DNA of 64,000 bases from Alphaproteobacteria bacterium (GTDB taxonomy: Bacteria > Pseudomonadota > Alphaproteobacteria > Caulobacterales > Caulobacteraceae). The position numbers and the translations under genes were made by a program. Below, piece by piece: positions 1 through 8,543 of this stretch. The notes under the pieces were generated by a model. It had not been told where the DNA came from. It saw nothing but the letters and a program-made list of their open reading frames with translations, and did no database searches. Where the stretch lies: contig JANYET010000005.1 of the NCBI GenBank assembly GCA_025359785.1, positions 53,433 through 117,432 of the forward strand, in the 5' to 3' direction. Each line of letters begins with the position of its first letter. Within the stretch, counting starts at the first letter, position 1.

Positions 1-1
1 C

Positions 2-2917
2 GCTGGTATCGGGTCGGCCAATGCTGGGTCCGCCAATGCTAGGTCCGCCGGCGCTGGCTCTGGGCGCGCCGCGCCGCCCGGCATCGACGTGCGCGTCGCC
101 CAGGCCGACGGCTTCTCGCGCATCGAGTTCCAGGGCGCGCCGCAGGCCCAGGTCAAGCGCGACGGCCAGGTGGTGACCCTCAACTTCCCGCGCGACGGCG
201 ACCCGGATATCGCGCGCCTTCGCACCTCGCCGCCCAAGTGGATCAAGACCGCCGAGAAGCGCCATGCCGGCGGTCATCTGCAGATCGTCCTGACGCTCTC
301 CGACGACGCCGACTACAAGGTGGGCGCGTCCGACGGCGCGATGTTCGTCAACGTCTTCCAGAAAGCCCCGCCGACCGCCGCCGAGCTCGCCGCGGCCCAC
401 GCCGGGCCGCCGGAACCGCCACGCCCCAATCCGATCCCGGCCGGCGGCGTGGTCCATATGGAAAGCCGCGTCGACAACGCTCAGGTGCAGTTCAGCTTCG
501 CCTGGGCCAATCCGGCCGGCGCCGCGGTGTTCCGCCGCGGCGACGCGGTCTGGGTGGTGTTCGATGCGCCCGCCGTGCTCGATGTCGGCCACGCGCCGCG
601 CGGGCTGGTGCAGTATTCCGCGATCTCCGCCACGCGCGGCGCCGACTATGCCGCCATCCGCATCGAGGCCGCCCACGGCGTGCCGGTCTTCGCGACCTCC
701 ACCGGCAATACCTGGACCATCGCGCTGGGTCCCGGCGACCAGGGCCCGCCCGGTGTGGTCCGGATGACCCGCGACGACGCCGAGGGGCCCGCGACCCTCA
801 AGGCCGCCGTCGCCGGGGCGACCAAGGTCGTGCAGATGGCCGACCCGCAGGCCGGCGACACGCTGAGCGTGGTCACCGCGCTCGGCCCGCCCAAGGGCCT
901 GCCCAGCCGCCACGATTTCGCGCAGATGGCGGTGCTGCCCTCGGTGCAGGGCCTGGCGGTGGAATCCCACATCGAGGACCTGTCGGTCACCCGCGACGGC
1001 GACATCGTGCGCATCGGCCGCCCGCTGGGCCTGGCGCTGTCGCCCAGCTTCGCCACCCAGGAGACCGCGCGCCTGACCATCGACGCGCCGAAGCCCGCGC
1101 TGATGCCCGGTCTGATCAATTTCGCCGACTGGTCGAAGACCGGGCCCAAGGGCTTCCTGGATCGCTACCACCACCTGCTGGACGCCGCGACCGTCGAGAG
1201 CGCCAACAAGGACAAGGCCGCCCCGGTCGGCGCGCGGATGGCGCTGGCCCGCTTCCTGGTGGGCTCGGAACTGTCCTACGAGGCGATTGGCGTGCTGAAC
1301 GACGTGGCCCGCGCCAGCCCCCGGCAGACGGAGAACCCGGAGTTCCGCGGTCTGCGCGGCATCGCGCGCGTCATGGCGCGGCGCTACAAGGAGGCCGAGG
1401 CCGACTTTTCCTCTCCCGTGCTGGTCGAGGATCGGTCGAGCGCGCTCTGGCGCTCCTATATCGCCTCCAAGCTGGCCCAGTGGTCCGAGGCCCGGTCGCA
1501 GTTCTCCCGCGGCGCCGAGGCCTTCAACATGTTCTCGCCCGCCTGGAAGGCGCGCTTCGCCCGCGCCGACGCCGAGGCCGCCCTGGCGCAGGGCGACCTG
1601 CCCAGCGCCGAGGCCCGCATCCATCTGGCGCTCGCCGACAACACCGACGTCTGGGAAGAGCTGGCGACGCGGCTGGTCCAGGCGCGGATCATCGAACTGC
1701 AGGGCCACAAGGACCGCGCGCTCAGGATGTACGCGGCCATCGCCACCGTGCCGCGCGAGTCGCTGTCGTCGCCGGCGCTGCTGCGCGCCACCCGCATCCG
1801 GTTGGAAACCGGCAAGGCCACGCCCGCGCAGGCGGCTCAGGTGTTCGACGGCCTGCGCTACCGCTGGCGCGGCGATGCGACGGAGCTGGAGACCATCCGC
1901 GCGCTGGGCCAGCTCTATCTGGGCCAGGGCCGCTATCGCGAGGCGCTGGAGGCGCTGCGCTCGGCCGGCAGCCGCCTGCCGGACCTGCCCGAGGCCTTGC
2001 AGTTGCGCTCGGACCTCAACGTCGCCTTCCGTTCGCTGTTCCTCGAGGGCGGCGCCGACGGTCTGGAGCCCGTCCAGGCGCTGGGGCTGTTCAACGATTT
2101 CGCCAAGGACCTGATCCCTCAGGGCTCCGACGGCGACCTGATGGTCCGCAAGCTGGTGCGCCGGCTGGTGGACGTCGACCTGCTCGACCAGGCCGCCGTG
2201 CTGCTGAAGTACCAGGCGGAAAACCGCCTGGACGGGGTGCCGCGCGCCCAGGTCGCGACGGATCTCGCGGTCATCTACCTGATGGACAAGAAGCCCGAGC
2301 AGGCGATCGAGGCGATCAACAGCTCGCGCACCACCGTGCTGCCCAGCGCGCTGAACGCCGAGCGCCGGCTGATCGAGGCCCGCGCCTGGGCCGGCGTCGG
2401 CCGCTACGACTCGGCGCTGGAAATCATCGAGAAGGACAACAGCCGCGAGGGCCAGGAGCTGCGCGGCGAGATCACCTGGAAACAGAAGGACTGGGCCAAG
2501 GCCGGGCCGCAGTTCGAGAAGTCACTGGGCGAGCGCTGGAAGACGCCGGCCGCGCTGTCGGCCGACGAAGAGGGCAAGCTGCTGCGGGCCGGCGTCGCCT
2601 ACAGCCTGGCCGGCGACGATGCGGCGCTGGCGCGGCTGTCGGGCCAGTACCGGGGCTTCCTCGACGCCGCGCACAATCCGGAGGCGCTGCGCATCGCGCT
2701 CACCGGGGTCTCCACCAACCGCCTCAGCGTCGCCGACTTCGGCCGCGTCAGCGCCGACAACGAGGCCTTCACCGGCTGGGTCGCCAAGATGAAGGTCCGC
2801 TTCAAGACCGCCCCCGCGCCGGTGGGCGCCGGCAAGGCCATCGCCGCACCCGGCAAACCCGCCACGGCCGCCAAGCAGGCCCAGGCCGCGCCGCCGAGCA
2901 AGGCGGCCAAGGGTTAG
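2..2917 (+). CDS. TPR-repeat protein with AMIN-like N-terminal region (5' partial)
   Basis: The reading frame is open from base 2 with no stop, so the gene probably begins outside the window; a GTG at 89 is the first internal start candidate. The visible part is about 971 residues. The first 110 or so residues after the GTG (RIEF, VVTLNF, LTLSDDADYKVG) resemble the beta-rich AMIN fold of envelope proteins. Roughly residues 380-860 are helical, with TPR-like repeats and Ala-rich pairs of helices. The C-terminus is a low-complexity Ala/Pro/Lys tail. Just before the GTG, a short repeat encodes GSANAGSANARSAG. A periplasmic or envelope scaffold role is inference from AMIN plus TPR. It lies about 4 kb from the fliO/flgB promoter region but on the far side of two unrelated genes, so a flagellar role is not shown. 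Confidence 0.75.
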   Translation, partial: AGIGSANAGSANARSAGAGSGRAAPPGIDVRVAQADGFSRIEFQGAPQAQVKRDGQVVTLNFPRDGDPDIARLRTSPPKWIKTAEKRHAGGHLQIVLTLSDDADYKVGASDGAMFVNVFQKAPPTAAELAAAHAGPPEPPRPNPIPAGGVVHMESRVDNAQVQFSFAWANPAGAAVFRRGDAVWVVFDAPAVLDVGHAPRGLVQYSAISATRGADYAAIRIEAAHGVPVFATSTGNTWTIALGPGDQGPPGVVRMTRDDAEGPATLKAAVAGATKVVQMADPQAGDTLSVVTALGPPKGLPSRHDFAQMAVLPSVQGLAVESHIEDLSVTRDGDIVRIGRPLGLALSPSFATQETARLTIDAPKPALMPGLINFADWSKTGPKGFLDRYHHLLDAATVESANKDKAAPVGARMALARFLVGSELSYEAIGVLNDVARASPRQTENPEFRGLRGIARVMARRYKEAEADFSSPVLVEDRSSALWRSYIASKLAQWSEARSQFSRGAEAFNMFSPAWKARFARADAEAALAQGDLPSAEARIHLALADNTDVWEELATRLVQARIIELQGHKDRALRMYAAIATVPRESLSSPALLRATRIRLETGKATPAQAAQVFDGLRYRWRGDATELETIRALGQLYLGQGRYREALEALRSAGSRLPDLPEALQLRSDLNVAFRSLFLEGGADGLEPVQALGLFNDFAKDLIPQGSDGDLMVRKLVRRLVDVDLLDQAAVLLKYQAENRLDGVPRAQVATDLAVIYLMDKKPEQAIEAINSSRTTVLPSALNAERRLIEARAWAGVGRYDSALEIIEKDNSREGQELRGEITWKQKDWAKAGPQFEKSLGERWKTPAALSADEEGKLLRAGVAYSLAGDDAALARLSGQYRGFLDAAHNPEALRIALTGVSTNRLSVADFGRVSADNEAFTGWVAKMKVRFKTAPAPVGAGKAIAAPGKPATAAKQAQAAPPSKAAKG

Positions 2918-3173
2918 CGGCGCGGCCGCGATAGGCTTTTGACGCGCCTGGCAAATGAGCCCAGTCTATCACTAGGCCTCGCACCGCCGCGTTCTTGGTG
3001 GGCGATGCCAACAGATTTCAGATTATATTTAATTATCAACGACTTAATATTTTCAAAACCGGATTTCATCTGCGCTTCCGCAGGAATTTGTCGCCGCCGC
3101 GACGCGTGTGGCTTGCAACATTCGTGCATGGAAACCGTGATATCCGAACCGCCATAAGCTGGGAGCCTGCACC
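2918..3173. other. AT-rich intergenic region upstream of the copper monooxygenase fusion
   Basis: This gap of about 255 bases holds no convincing gene. Positions 3015-3060 are strikingly AT-rich (TTATATTTAATTATC) against a high-GC background and are the likely promoter region of the gene starting at 3174. A GGGAG ribosome-binding site lies at 3161-3165. I see no clear operator palindrome. Confidence 0.5.
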
Positions 3174-5141
3174 ATGAAACGAGCCCTTTTTGCCACCGCC
3201 GCGGTTTTTGCGGGCCTCGCTGTCGCCGCGCTTGCCGCTCCGGCCGGGGTCGCCGCGGAGACGCCGAACGCGACGCCGCAGCATGTCGATGACTTCCAGC
3301 TCACCGACCACACGCGCCTGGCGCAGCACCTCTATTACTTCGGCTACACGCCGGCGATCGTGGTGATGAGCCGGTCGAACGGCACCGCCTATTCCGCCGC
3401 CGGCGACGCCGCGCTCGAAAAACTCAACGCGGCCTACAAGGCCAGGGGCGTCGTGGTCTGGGGCCTCGATTCCAACCTGGCCGACAGCCGCGACGCGGTG
3501 GCCGCGGTCGCCGCCAAGGCGCACCTCAGTGTGCCTATCCTGATCGACGAGCAACAGCTGGTCGGCGAGCAGCTGGGCGTGCAGCGCGAAGGCGAGGTCT
3601 TCGTGATCAACCCGAAGACCTGGACGGTGGCCTACCGCGGCCCGCTCGACGCCCGGGCTGACGCGGCCCTCGACGCCCTGCTGGCCGGCCACGCGCCGCA
3701 GGGGACGCGGGTCTCGGTGACCGGCGGCAAGGCGATCGCCTTCCCGGCAAAGGCCCACGCCGCCGACTTCGCCAACATCTCCTATGCCAAGGACGTGGCC
3801 CCGATCCTCCAGGACAAGTGCGTGTCCTGCCATATCAACGGCGGCATCGGGCCGTTCGCGATGAACAGCTACGACATCGTCCACGGCTTTGCTCCGATGA
3901 TCCGCGAGACGGTGCGCACGCGGCGGATGCCGCCCTATTTCGCCGACCCGCATATCGGCGCGTTCAAGAACGACCAGGGCCTTACCTCTGAGCAGACCAA
4001 GACCCTGATCCACTGGATCGAGGCTGGCGCGCCGCGCGGGACGGGCGCCGATCCGCTGCTCGCCAACGCCAGCCAGCGCGCGCCGGAATGGCCGCCGGAA
4101 CTCGGCAAGCCGGACGTCGTGGTCGACCTGCCGGCCTTCAAGGTGCCGGCCACCGGCCTGATCGAGTACCAGAACCCGGTGGTCGCCAACCCGTTCACCG
4201 AGAACACCTGGCTGAAGGCGATCGCCATGCGGCCGGGCGACCGGCGCGTGCTGCACCATGTGATCTCCAACCACGTGCCCGGTCCGAACCAGCCGGCCAA
4301 CACCATTCCCGGCGGCTCGGTGGGCTCCTACACCCCGGGCTCGCAGCCGCAGGTCATGGCCGATGACTCCGGCGCCCCGGTGCCGGCCGGCGGCAAGCTG
4401 CATTTCCAGATGCACTATACGACCATGGGCAAGGAGACGACGGACGTCACCCAGGTCGGCTTCTACACGCTGAAGACGCCGCCGCAGTACATCAAGCGCT
4501 CGACGGTGATCTCGACCTTCGCGCTCTACATTCCGGCTGGCGAGGCGCGCCACCAGGAGGTCGCCTACCTGACCTTCCCGGCCGACGCCTATCTCTACAC
4601 GCTGTACCCGCACTCGCATTACCGCGGCTATCACGTGGAGCTGAAGGCGGTGACGCCGGACGGCAAGGACACCATGCTGCTCAGCCTGCCGAAGTACGAC
4701 TTCAACTGGCAGCGGGACTACGATCCGGTGACCCCGATCCTGGTGAAGGCCGGGACCAAGCTGGTCGCCACCTGGGTCTACGACAACTCCGAGCACAACC
4801 CGGCCAACCCGGACCCGAAGCGCAATGTCACCTGGGGCGAACAGACGCCCGACGAGATGATGTATTTCCGGGTGAACTACCGCTGGGCCGACGAGACCGT
4901 GACCCACCTCCGCAACGACCTGCAGTCCAAGCTTTACGGCTCGATGATGATGGGCTCGCTGGACTCGAACCTCGACGGCTTCGTGGAGAAGAACGAGCTG
5001 AAGGGGCCGCTCGCCTATCTGCGGGCCAGGTTCGATGCGCTGGACACCAACCACGACGGCAAGCTGGACGCGGCCGAACTGTCCAAGGGCATGCCCAGCC
5101 CCCGGATGGCCCGCGGCAAGGGTGAAGTTCCGGACCTTTAG
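3174..5141 (+). CDS. Redoxin / cytochrome c / copper type II monooxygenase-like / EF-hand fusion protein
   Basis: This is a 655-residue secreted protein. A signal peptide (MKRALFATAAVF, cleavage near the AxA before residue 30) is followed by a thioredoxin-fold region (about 40-185). A mono-heme cytochrome c motif C216-VSC-H220 comes next, with a likely axial Met in RRMPPY. A region resembling copper type II ascorbate-dependent monooxygenases (PHM/DBH) follows: the His pair H361-H362, H410/H414, the H480-S-H482 motif and a DEMM motif fit the CuH and CuM ligands of that family. Two EF-hand loops (DSNLDG at 597, DTNHDG at 624) end the protein. The redoxin region lacks an obvious CxxC, so it may be structural. 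The likely role is a periplasmic copper oxygenase with a built-in electron-transfer domain. The substrate is unknown. Confidence 0.8.
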   Translation: MKRALFATAAVFAGLAVAALAAPAGVAAETPNATPQHVDDFQLTDHTRLAQHLYYFGYTPAIVVMSRSNGTAYSAAGDAALEKLNAAYKARGVVVWGLDSNLADSRDAVAAVAAKAHLSVPILIDEQQLVGEQLGVQREGEVFVINPKTWTVAYRGPLDARADAALDALLAGHAPQGTRVSVTGGKAIAFPAKAHAADFANISYAKDVAPILQDKCVSCHINGGIGPFAMNSYDIVHGFAPMIRETVRTRRMPPYFADPHIGAFKNDQGLTSEQTKTLIHWIEAGAPRGTGADPLLANASQRAPEWPPELGKPDVVVDLPAFKVPATGLIEYQNPVVANPFTENTWLKAIAMRPGDRRVLHHVISNHVPGPNQPANTIPGGSVGSYTPGSQPQVMADDSGAPVPAGGKLHFQMHYTTMGKETTDVTQVGFYTLKTPPQYIKRSTVISTFALYIPAGEARHQEVAYLTFPADAYLYTLYPHSHYRGYHVELKAVTPDGKDTMLLSLPKYDFNWQRDYDPVTPILVKAGTKLVATWVYDNSEHNPANPDPKRNVTWGEQTPDEMMYFRVNYRWADETVTHLRNDLQSKLYGSMMMGSLDSNLDGFVEKNELKGPLAYLRARFDALDTNHDGKLDAAELSKGMPSPRMARGKGEVPDL

Positions 5142-5165
5142 CGACGATTTGCAGCGCTATCCTGC

Positions 5166-5200
5166 CCTCTCCCCTCGCGCGCGGTGCGTTGGGGGAGAGG
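5166..5200. terminator. Hairpin between convergent genes
   Basis: CCTCTCCCC (5166-5174) and GGGGAGAGG (5192-5200) form a perfect 9-bp stem with a GC-rich loop. It sits between the stop of the copper monooxygenase fusion and the convergent retropepsin gene. There is no T tract, so it is either a bidirectional terminator or a copy of a dispersed palindromic repeat. Confidence 0.5.
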
Positions 5201-5228
5201 AGGCTGGCGCGCTGAATACCAGCCCGTC

Positions 5229-5984
5229 CTACGGCCGCCCCGTCAGATAGAGCCTGCGGCCGCGGACCTGGAAGGATTCCAGGCGGCTCAGGAAGGTCAT
5301 GCCCAGCAGCGAACTGGTCATCGGCGCCTGGTTGATCAGCACCGGCAGGCCCCGCAGTTCGATGGACCCCACGGCGACGCTGTTGGCGCTCACCAGCGCG
5401 CCGTGGCCGATGCCATTGGCGGTCTCGGCGGAGCGGTCGTAGCGCAGGGGGCCTGTGTCGAGGCCCAGGCGATGGGCGTCGTCGGGGCTCAGCACCGTGT
5501 CGCTGGCGCCGGTGTCGACCAGGAAACGGACCGGCTGGCCGTTGACCTTGCCCATGACGAAGAAGCCGCCCTGGTCGTCCTGGGTGACCACCAGCCGGCG
5601 CTCGCCCGCGGCCACCGGATAGGCGCCGGAAAGCTGGCTGCGCAGGCGTTGGCTGACGCCCTCCAGCTCGTCGCGGTAGGCGGCGATCACGAACAGCACC
5701 CCTACGATGCCGATCCAGATCGCCGCGTGGCGCGCCTTCTGACCCCAGTTGATCTGCCGCGCGGACAGCACCCCGGCCGAGACCACCACCAGCGCGCCCA
5801 GTCCCTGGGCCAGCCAGCTCCAGTCGTCGGCGGTGTGCAGCCGGCCCGGAAACGCCGCGGACAGCAGAAACAGCAGAACGCCGACACCTGCGAGGAGCGC
5901 GACCAGCCGCCAGCCGCGGCGCGGCGCGCGCGGCGGGGCCGGCGGCGGCGCGTCCCGATGCCAGGGGCCACGGGGCTCCGACAT
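5229..5984 (-). CDS. Retropepsin-like aspartic protease, clan AA (TIGR02281 type)
   Basis: This 251-residue protein has hydrophobic segments at about 27-45, 57-75 and 88-104, then a periplasmic-type single-copy retropepsin domain. The catalytic motif is D157-TGAS followed by DTVLS. The C-terminal half has the family's GSIELRGLPVLIN and LLGMTFLSRLESF strands. Retropepsins act as homodimers, each chain giving one Asp. The start lies 7 bases after the fliP stop on the same strand, so it is probably co-transcribed with fliO-fliP. The target is unknown; an envelope housekeeping role is as likely as a flagellar one. Confidence 0.85.
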   Translation of the reverse strand: MSEPRGPWHRDAPPPAPPRAPRRGWRLVALLAGVGVLLFLLSAAFPGRLHTADDWSWLAQGLGALVVVSAGVLSARQINWGQKARHAAIWIGIVGVLFVIAAYRDELEGVSQRLRSQLSGAYPVAAGERRLVVTQDDQGGFFVMGKVNGQPVRFLVDTGASDTVLSPDDAHRLGLDTGPLRYDRSAETANGIGHGALVSANSVAVGSIELRGLPVLINQAPMTSSLLGMTFLSRLESFQVRGRRLYLTGRP

Positions 5985-5991
5985 CGGCGCC

Positions 5992-6786
5992 TTACGTCCC
6001 CGCGCCGTGGTGGAAGCTCTCGACGAGGCTGCCGGCCACCAGTCGCCAGCCGTCGACCAGCACGAAGAAGATCAGTTTGAACGGCAGGCTCACCACCACG
6101 GGCGGCAGCATCATCATCCCCATGCTCATCAGCACGCTGGCCACCACCAGGTCGATGACCAGGAAGGGCACGAACAGCAGGAAGCCGATCTCGAAGGCGC
6201 GCTTCAGCTCCGAGATCATGAAGGCCGGCGTTACCACCTGGATCGGCACGGCCTGGGCGGTGGCGGGCTTGGGGATGCGCGAGAGCTTGATGAACAGCGC
6301 CAGATCCTCCTGGTCCACCTGTTGCAGCATGAACTGCTTCACCGGGCCGCCGGCGGCGTTGAACGCGGCGGGCAGCTCCATCTGCTGGTTCATCAGCGGC
6401 TTGATGCCGTCGTTGTAGGACCGCTCCAGCGTCGGGCCCATGACGATGGCGGTGAGGAACAGCGACAGCGAGATGATCACCGAGTTGGGCGGGCTCTGCT
6501 GCAGGCCGAGCGCCGTGCGCAGCAGGCTCAGCACCACCACGATGCGCACGAAGGCGGTGGTCATGATGACGATGGAGGGCGCCAGCGACAGCACCGTCAT
6601 CAGGCCGATCAGCTGCACCACCCGCTCGGTGAGGCCGGCGCCCGAGCCCAGGTTGACGTTCAGCGCCTGCGCCGCGGCGGCGACCGGGAAGATCAGGCTG
6701 GCGACGGTGACCAGGGCTGCGAGCGCGGCGGCGCGGCGCCACTCGGTGGCGGGCAGGGTGGTGATGGCCTTCCAGAGGTCGCGCAT
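5992..6786 (-). CDS. fliP: Flagellar type III export gate protein FliP
   Basis: This 264-residue integral membrane protein is an export-gate core subunit that forms a helical pore with FliQ and FliR. A cleavable-looking signal sequence is followed by the family signature RIVVVLSLLRTALGLQQSPP and SLFLTAIVMGPTLE, then IKPLMNQQ. The C-terminal membrane segments are LLFVPFLVIDLVVASVLMSMGM and LIFFVLVDGW. Length is normal for FliP. Its ATG shares one base with the fliO stop (TGATG), which indicates translational coupling. Confidence 0.97.
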   Translation of the reverse strand: MRDLWKAITTLPATEWRRAAALAALVTVASLIFPVAAAAQALNVNLGSGAGLTERVVQLIGLMTVLSLAPSIVIMTTAFVRIVVVLSLLRTALGLQQSPPNSVIISLSLFLTAIVMGPTLERSYNDGIKPLMNQQMELPAAFNAAGGPVKQFMLQQVDQEDLALFIKLSRIPKPATAQAVPIQVVTPAFMISELKRAFEIGFLLFVPFLVIDLVVASVLMSMGMMMLPPVVVSLPFKLIFFVLVDGWRLVAGSLVESFHHGAGT

Positions 6787-7055
6787 CAGCCGCGGCCCTT
6801 CTGGACGGGGTCGTGGGCCACGAACTGGCCTTCGCCCAGCAGCAGCAGCCGTTCCTTGCCGTCGCAGGACACCAGCACCAGGCGCCGCGCGGGGTCCAGG
6901 ACCAGGGTTTCGATCACCGCCAGGCGGCGGTCCGCCTTGGGCGCGCCGAGCCGCAGCAGCGCGCCGGGGCCCCAGCGGCGCAGCGCATAGGCGGTCAGGC
7001 CGATCAGCCCCAGGGTGAGGATGAGGGCGAACACGGCTCTGAGAAAATCGGCCAT
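6786..7055 (-). CDS. fliO: Flagellar biosynthesis protein FliO
   Basis: This 89-residue protein has one N-terminal membrane helix (about 5-25) followed by a small cytoplasmic domain with the FliO/MopB pattern RRLAVIETLVLDPARRLVLVSCDGKE. It assists assembly of the FliP ring in the flagellar export gate. It is the first gene of the fliO-fliP-retropepsin unit. Its start is 85 bases from divergent flgB, and the shared intergenic region carries a CtrA box. Confidence 0.9.
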   Translation of the reverse strand: MADFLRAVFALILTLGLIGLTAYALRRWGPGALLRLGAPKADRRLAVIETLVLDPARRLVLVSCDGKERLLLLGEGQFVAHDPVQKGRG

Positions 7056-7103
7056 CGGCGCTTCTGCGGCTTGCGAACAGGGGTCAGGCCGCAGGAGACG
7101 TCT

Positions 7104-7126
7104 GAGTCCCTTAAGTCGGGGTTAAC
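7104..7126. promoter_or_regulatory. CtrA binding site (TTAA-N7-TTAAC) with adjacent GANTC methylation site
   Basis: TTAA at 7111-7114 and TTAAC at 7122-7126 are separated by exactly seven bases, the consensus for the cell-cycle regulator CtrA. GAGTC (7104-7108), a CcrM GANTC site, lies two bases upstream. The box is in the 85-base divergent region between fliO and flgB and is close to flgB, so it probably controls flgB-flgC-fliE and perhaps fliO-fliP. Binding is inferred from sequence match only. Confidence 0.85.
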
Positions 7127-7140
7127 CCTGTTTATTCACC

Positions 7141-7593
7141 ATGTGGCCCATGGAAGCGGGCGACATTCCGATCTTCGCGATGCTGAAGAGCCGGTTGGGG
7201 TATCTCTCCGACCGCCAGCGGGTGATCGCCGAGAACATCGCCAACGCCAACACGCCGAAGTACCAGGCCCAGGACCTGAAGCCGTTCAGCTTCGAGAGCC
7301 ACGTGCACGCCGCCAGCGGCATGGCCGGCGGCTCGGCGGTGGCGATGACCCCGGCCGGAACCATGGCCGTCACCAATCCGGCGCACCTGCAGCCGAAGGG
7401 CTCCAAGGCCGGGGTCGTGGTCAGGAAGAGCCCCGACTCCGAGCGCACCCTCGACGGCAACGGCGTGGTGCTGGAGGACGAGATGGTCAAGCTGACCGAC
7501 GCCCGGATGGACTACGACGCGGCGATCACCTTCTACCAGAAATCGCTGGGCATGCTGCGGATGGCGATCCGCAAGCCCGGCTCAGGCGCATGA
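7141..7593 (+). CDS. flgB: Flagellar proximal rod protein FlgB
   Basis: This 150-residue rod subunit is exported by the flagellar type III system. The N-terminal rod/hook motif RQRVIAENIANANTPKYQ is diagnostic, and the C-terminus (LTDARMDYDAAITFYQKSLGMLRMAI) is the paired coiled-coil helix. An alternative ATG three codons in (7150) is equally possible because neither has a clear ribosome-binding site. It is first in flgB-flgC-fliE, with 14 bases to flgC. Confidence 0.96.
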   Translation: MWPMEAGDIPIFAMLKSRLGYLSDRQRVIAENIANANTPKYQAQDLKPFSFESHVHAASGMAGGSAVAMTPAGTMAVTNPAHLQPKGSKAGVVVRKSPDSERTLDGNGVVLEDEMVKLTDARMDYDAAITFYQKSLGMLRMAIRKPGSGA

Positions 7594-7607
7594 CGAGGAG
7601 CGGTTAG

Positions 7608-8033
7608 ATGGCCAACGACACCTCGATCACCAGCACGACGCAGTCCATCGCGGTCTCCGCCCTGCGCGCGCAGCAGTCGCGCATGCGGATCATCGCCGAG
7701 AATATCGCCAACTCCAATTCGACCTCCAAGACCGCCGGCGGCGACCCCTATCGCCGCCAGGCCCCGGTGTTCCGCACGACCCCGGTCGCGGGCGGCGCCG
7801 GCAAGGGCGTCCGGATGGAGCGCGCCGTGCCGGACAAGGCGCCGTTCAACTCCGCCTACGATCCCGGCAACCCCTCGGCAAACGCCACCGGCTATGTGAA
7901 GACCCCCAACGTCGATCCCCTGGTGGAAGCCATGGACATGCGCGACGCCCAGCGGGCCTACGAAGCCAACCTCAACGTCATCGAAGCCGCGCGGTCCATG
8001 GATCAGCGCACGCTCGATATCCTGAAGCGCTAG
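7608..8033 (+). CDS. flgC: Flagellar proximal rod protein FlgC
   Basis: This 141-residue rod protein has the N-terminal motif RMRIIAENIANSNSTSKTAGG and the C-terminal FlgC signature NVDPLVEAMDMRDAQRAYEAN. It stacks on FliE/FlgB to build the proximal rod in the periplasm. It is 14 bases behind flgB and 17 before fliE, so it belongs to the same operon. Confidence 0.97.
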   Translation: MANDTSITSTTQSIAVSALRAQQSRMRIIAENIANSNSTSKTAGGDPYRRQAPVFRTTPVAGGAGKGVRMERAVPDKAPFNSAYDPGNPSANATGYVKTPNVDPLVEAMDMRDAQRAYEANLNVIEAARSMDQRTLDILKR

Positions 8034-8050
8034 GCGGGGATTTCTGAGCC

Positions 8051-8362
8051 ATGATGACCGCGCTGACCGCCGCCAAGGCCTACGCCACCACACAGAAGGC
8101 CATGGCCGCCGAGCCGGGCGCGGGCGCCGAGGCCATGTCGCCGGGCGGCGGGTTCGGCGACCTGCTGAAGTCGGCGATGGCCGATGTGATGAAGTCGTCA
8201 AAGGCCGCCGAGACCCAGATGGCCAACCAGGTGCAGGGCAAGGCCCAGCTGGTCGACGTGGTCACCGCCGTGTCCTCCGCCGAACAGAGCCTGGAGACCG
8301 TCATGGCCATCCGCGACCAGGTGATCAGCGCCTACCAGGAAATCATGCGGATGCCGATCTGA
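8051..8362 (+). CDS. fliE: Flagellar hook-basal body adaptor protein FliE
   Basis: This 103-residue protein connects the MS ring/export gate to the rod. The C-terminal helix [20 protein letters not shown] followed by [10 protein letters not shown] is characteristic of FliE. It is the last gene of the flgB-flgC-fliE operon and is followed closely by an 18-bp perfect palindrome. Confidence 0.95.
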   Translation: MMTALTAAKAYATTQKAMAAEPGAGAEAMSPGGGFGDLLKSAMADVMKSSKAAETQMANQVQGKAQLVDVVTAVSSAEQSLETVMAIRDQVISAYQEIMRMPI

Positions 8363-8368
8363 GCCATT

Positions 8369-8386
8369 GCTCCCCCTAGGGGGAGC
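8369..8386. terminator. Perfect palindrome after fliE
   Basis: GCTCCCCCTAGGGGGAGC is a perfect 18-bp palindrome 7 bases after the fliE stop. It may act as a terminator or mark the edge of the dispersed repeat that follows. There is no T tract. Confidence 0.45.
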
Positions 8387-8540
8387 TGTCGCCGAAGGTG
8401 ACTGAGGGGTTTCCGCTCAAACGTTCGGGATGCTCCGGGTCACGCACCGCCGTGGAGGAAACCCCCTCCGGCGCTTCGCGCCACCTCGCCCTGACCGCGC
8501 TTCGCGCTGGGGGAGGACCTTTCCCCGTGCTAGGCCATGT
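8387..8540. repeat. Dispersed intergenic palindromic repeat
   Basis: After the palindrome the sequence reads CTGTCGCCGAAGGTGACTGA, then GGGGTTTCC, and ends with an inverted copy (GGAAACCCC near 8458-8467) and CGCTTCGCGC-type hairpins. I recognise this pattern from intergenic repeats common in alphaproteobacterial genomes, but I cannot search for copies. A long in-frame extension of the next gene through this region is rejected as a start artefact. Confidence 0.5.
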
Positions 8541-8543
8541 CCC

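Noticed and set aside
238..2934. An 898-codon plus-strand frame overlapping the TPR protein
   Set aside because: Its Arg/Gly/Pro/Ala-rich composition is typical of the +1 shadow frame; no family features.
3029..3050. Possible CtrA site in the AT-rich region upstream of the copper fusion gene
   Set aside because: The two TTAA motifs are 11 bases apart, not the required 7.
3066..5054. A 662-codon minus-strand frame opposite the copper monooxygenase fusion
   Set aside because: It is rich in His/Arg/Val/Gly with no motif. The plus-strand gene explains the sequence.
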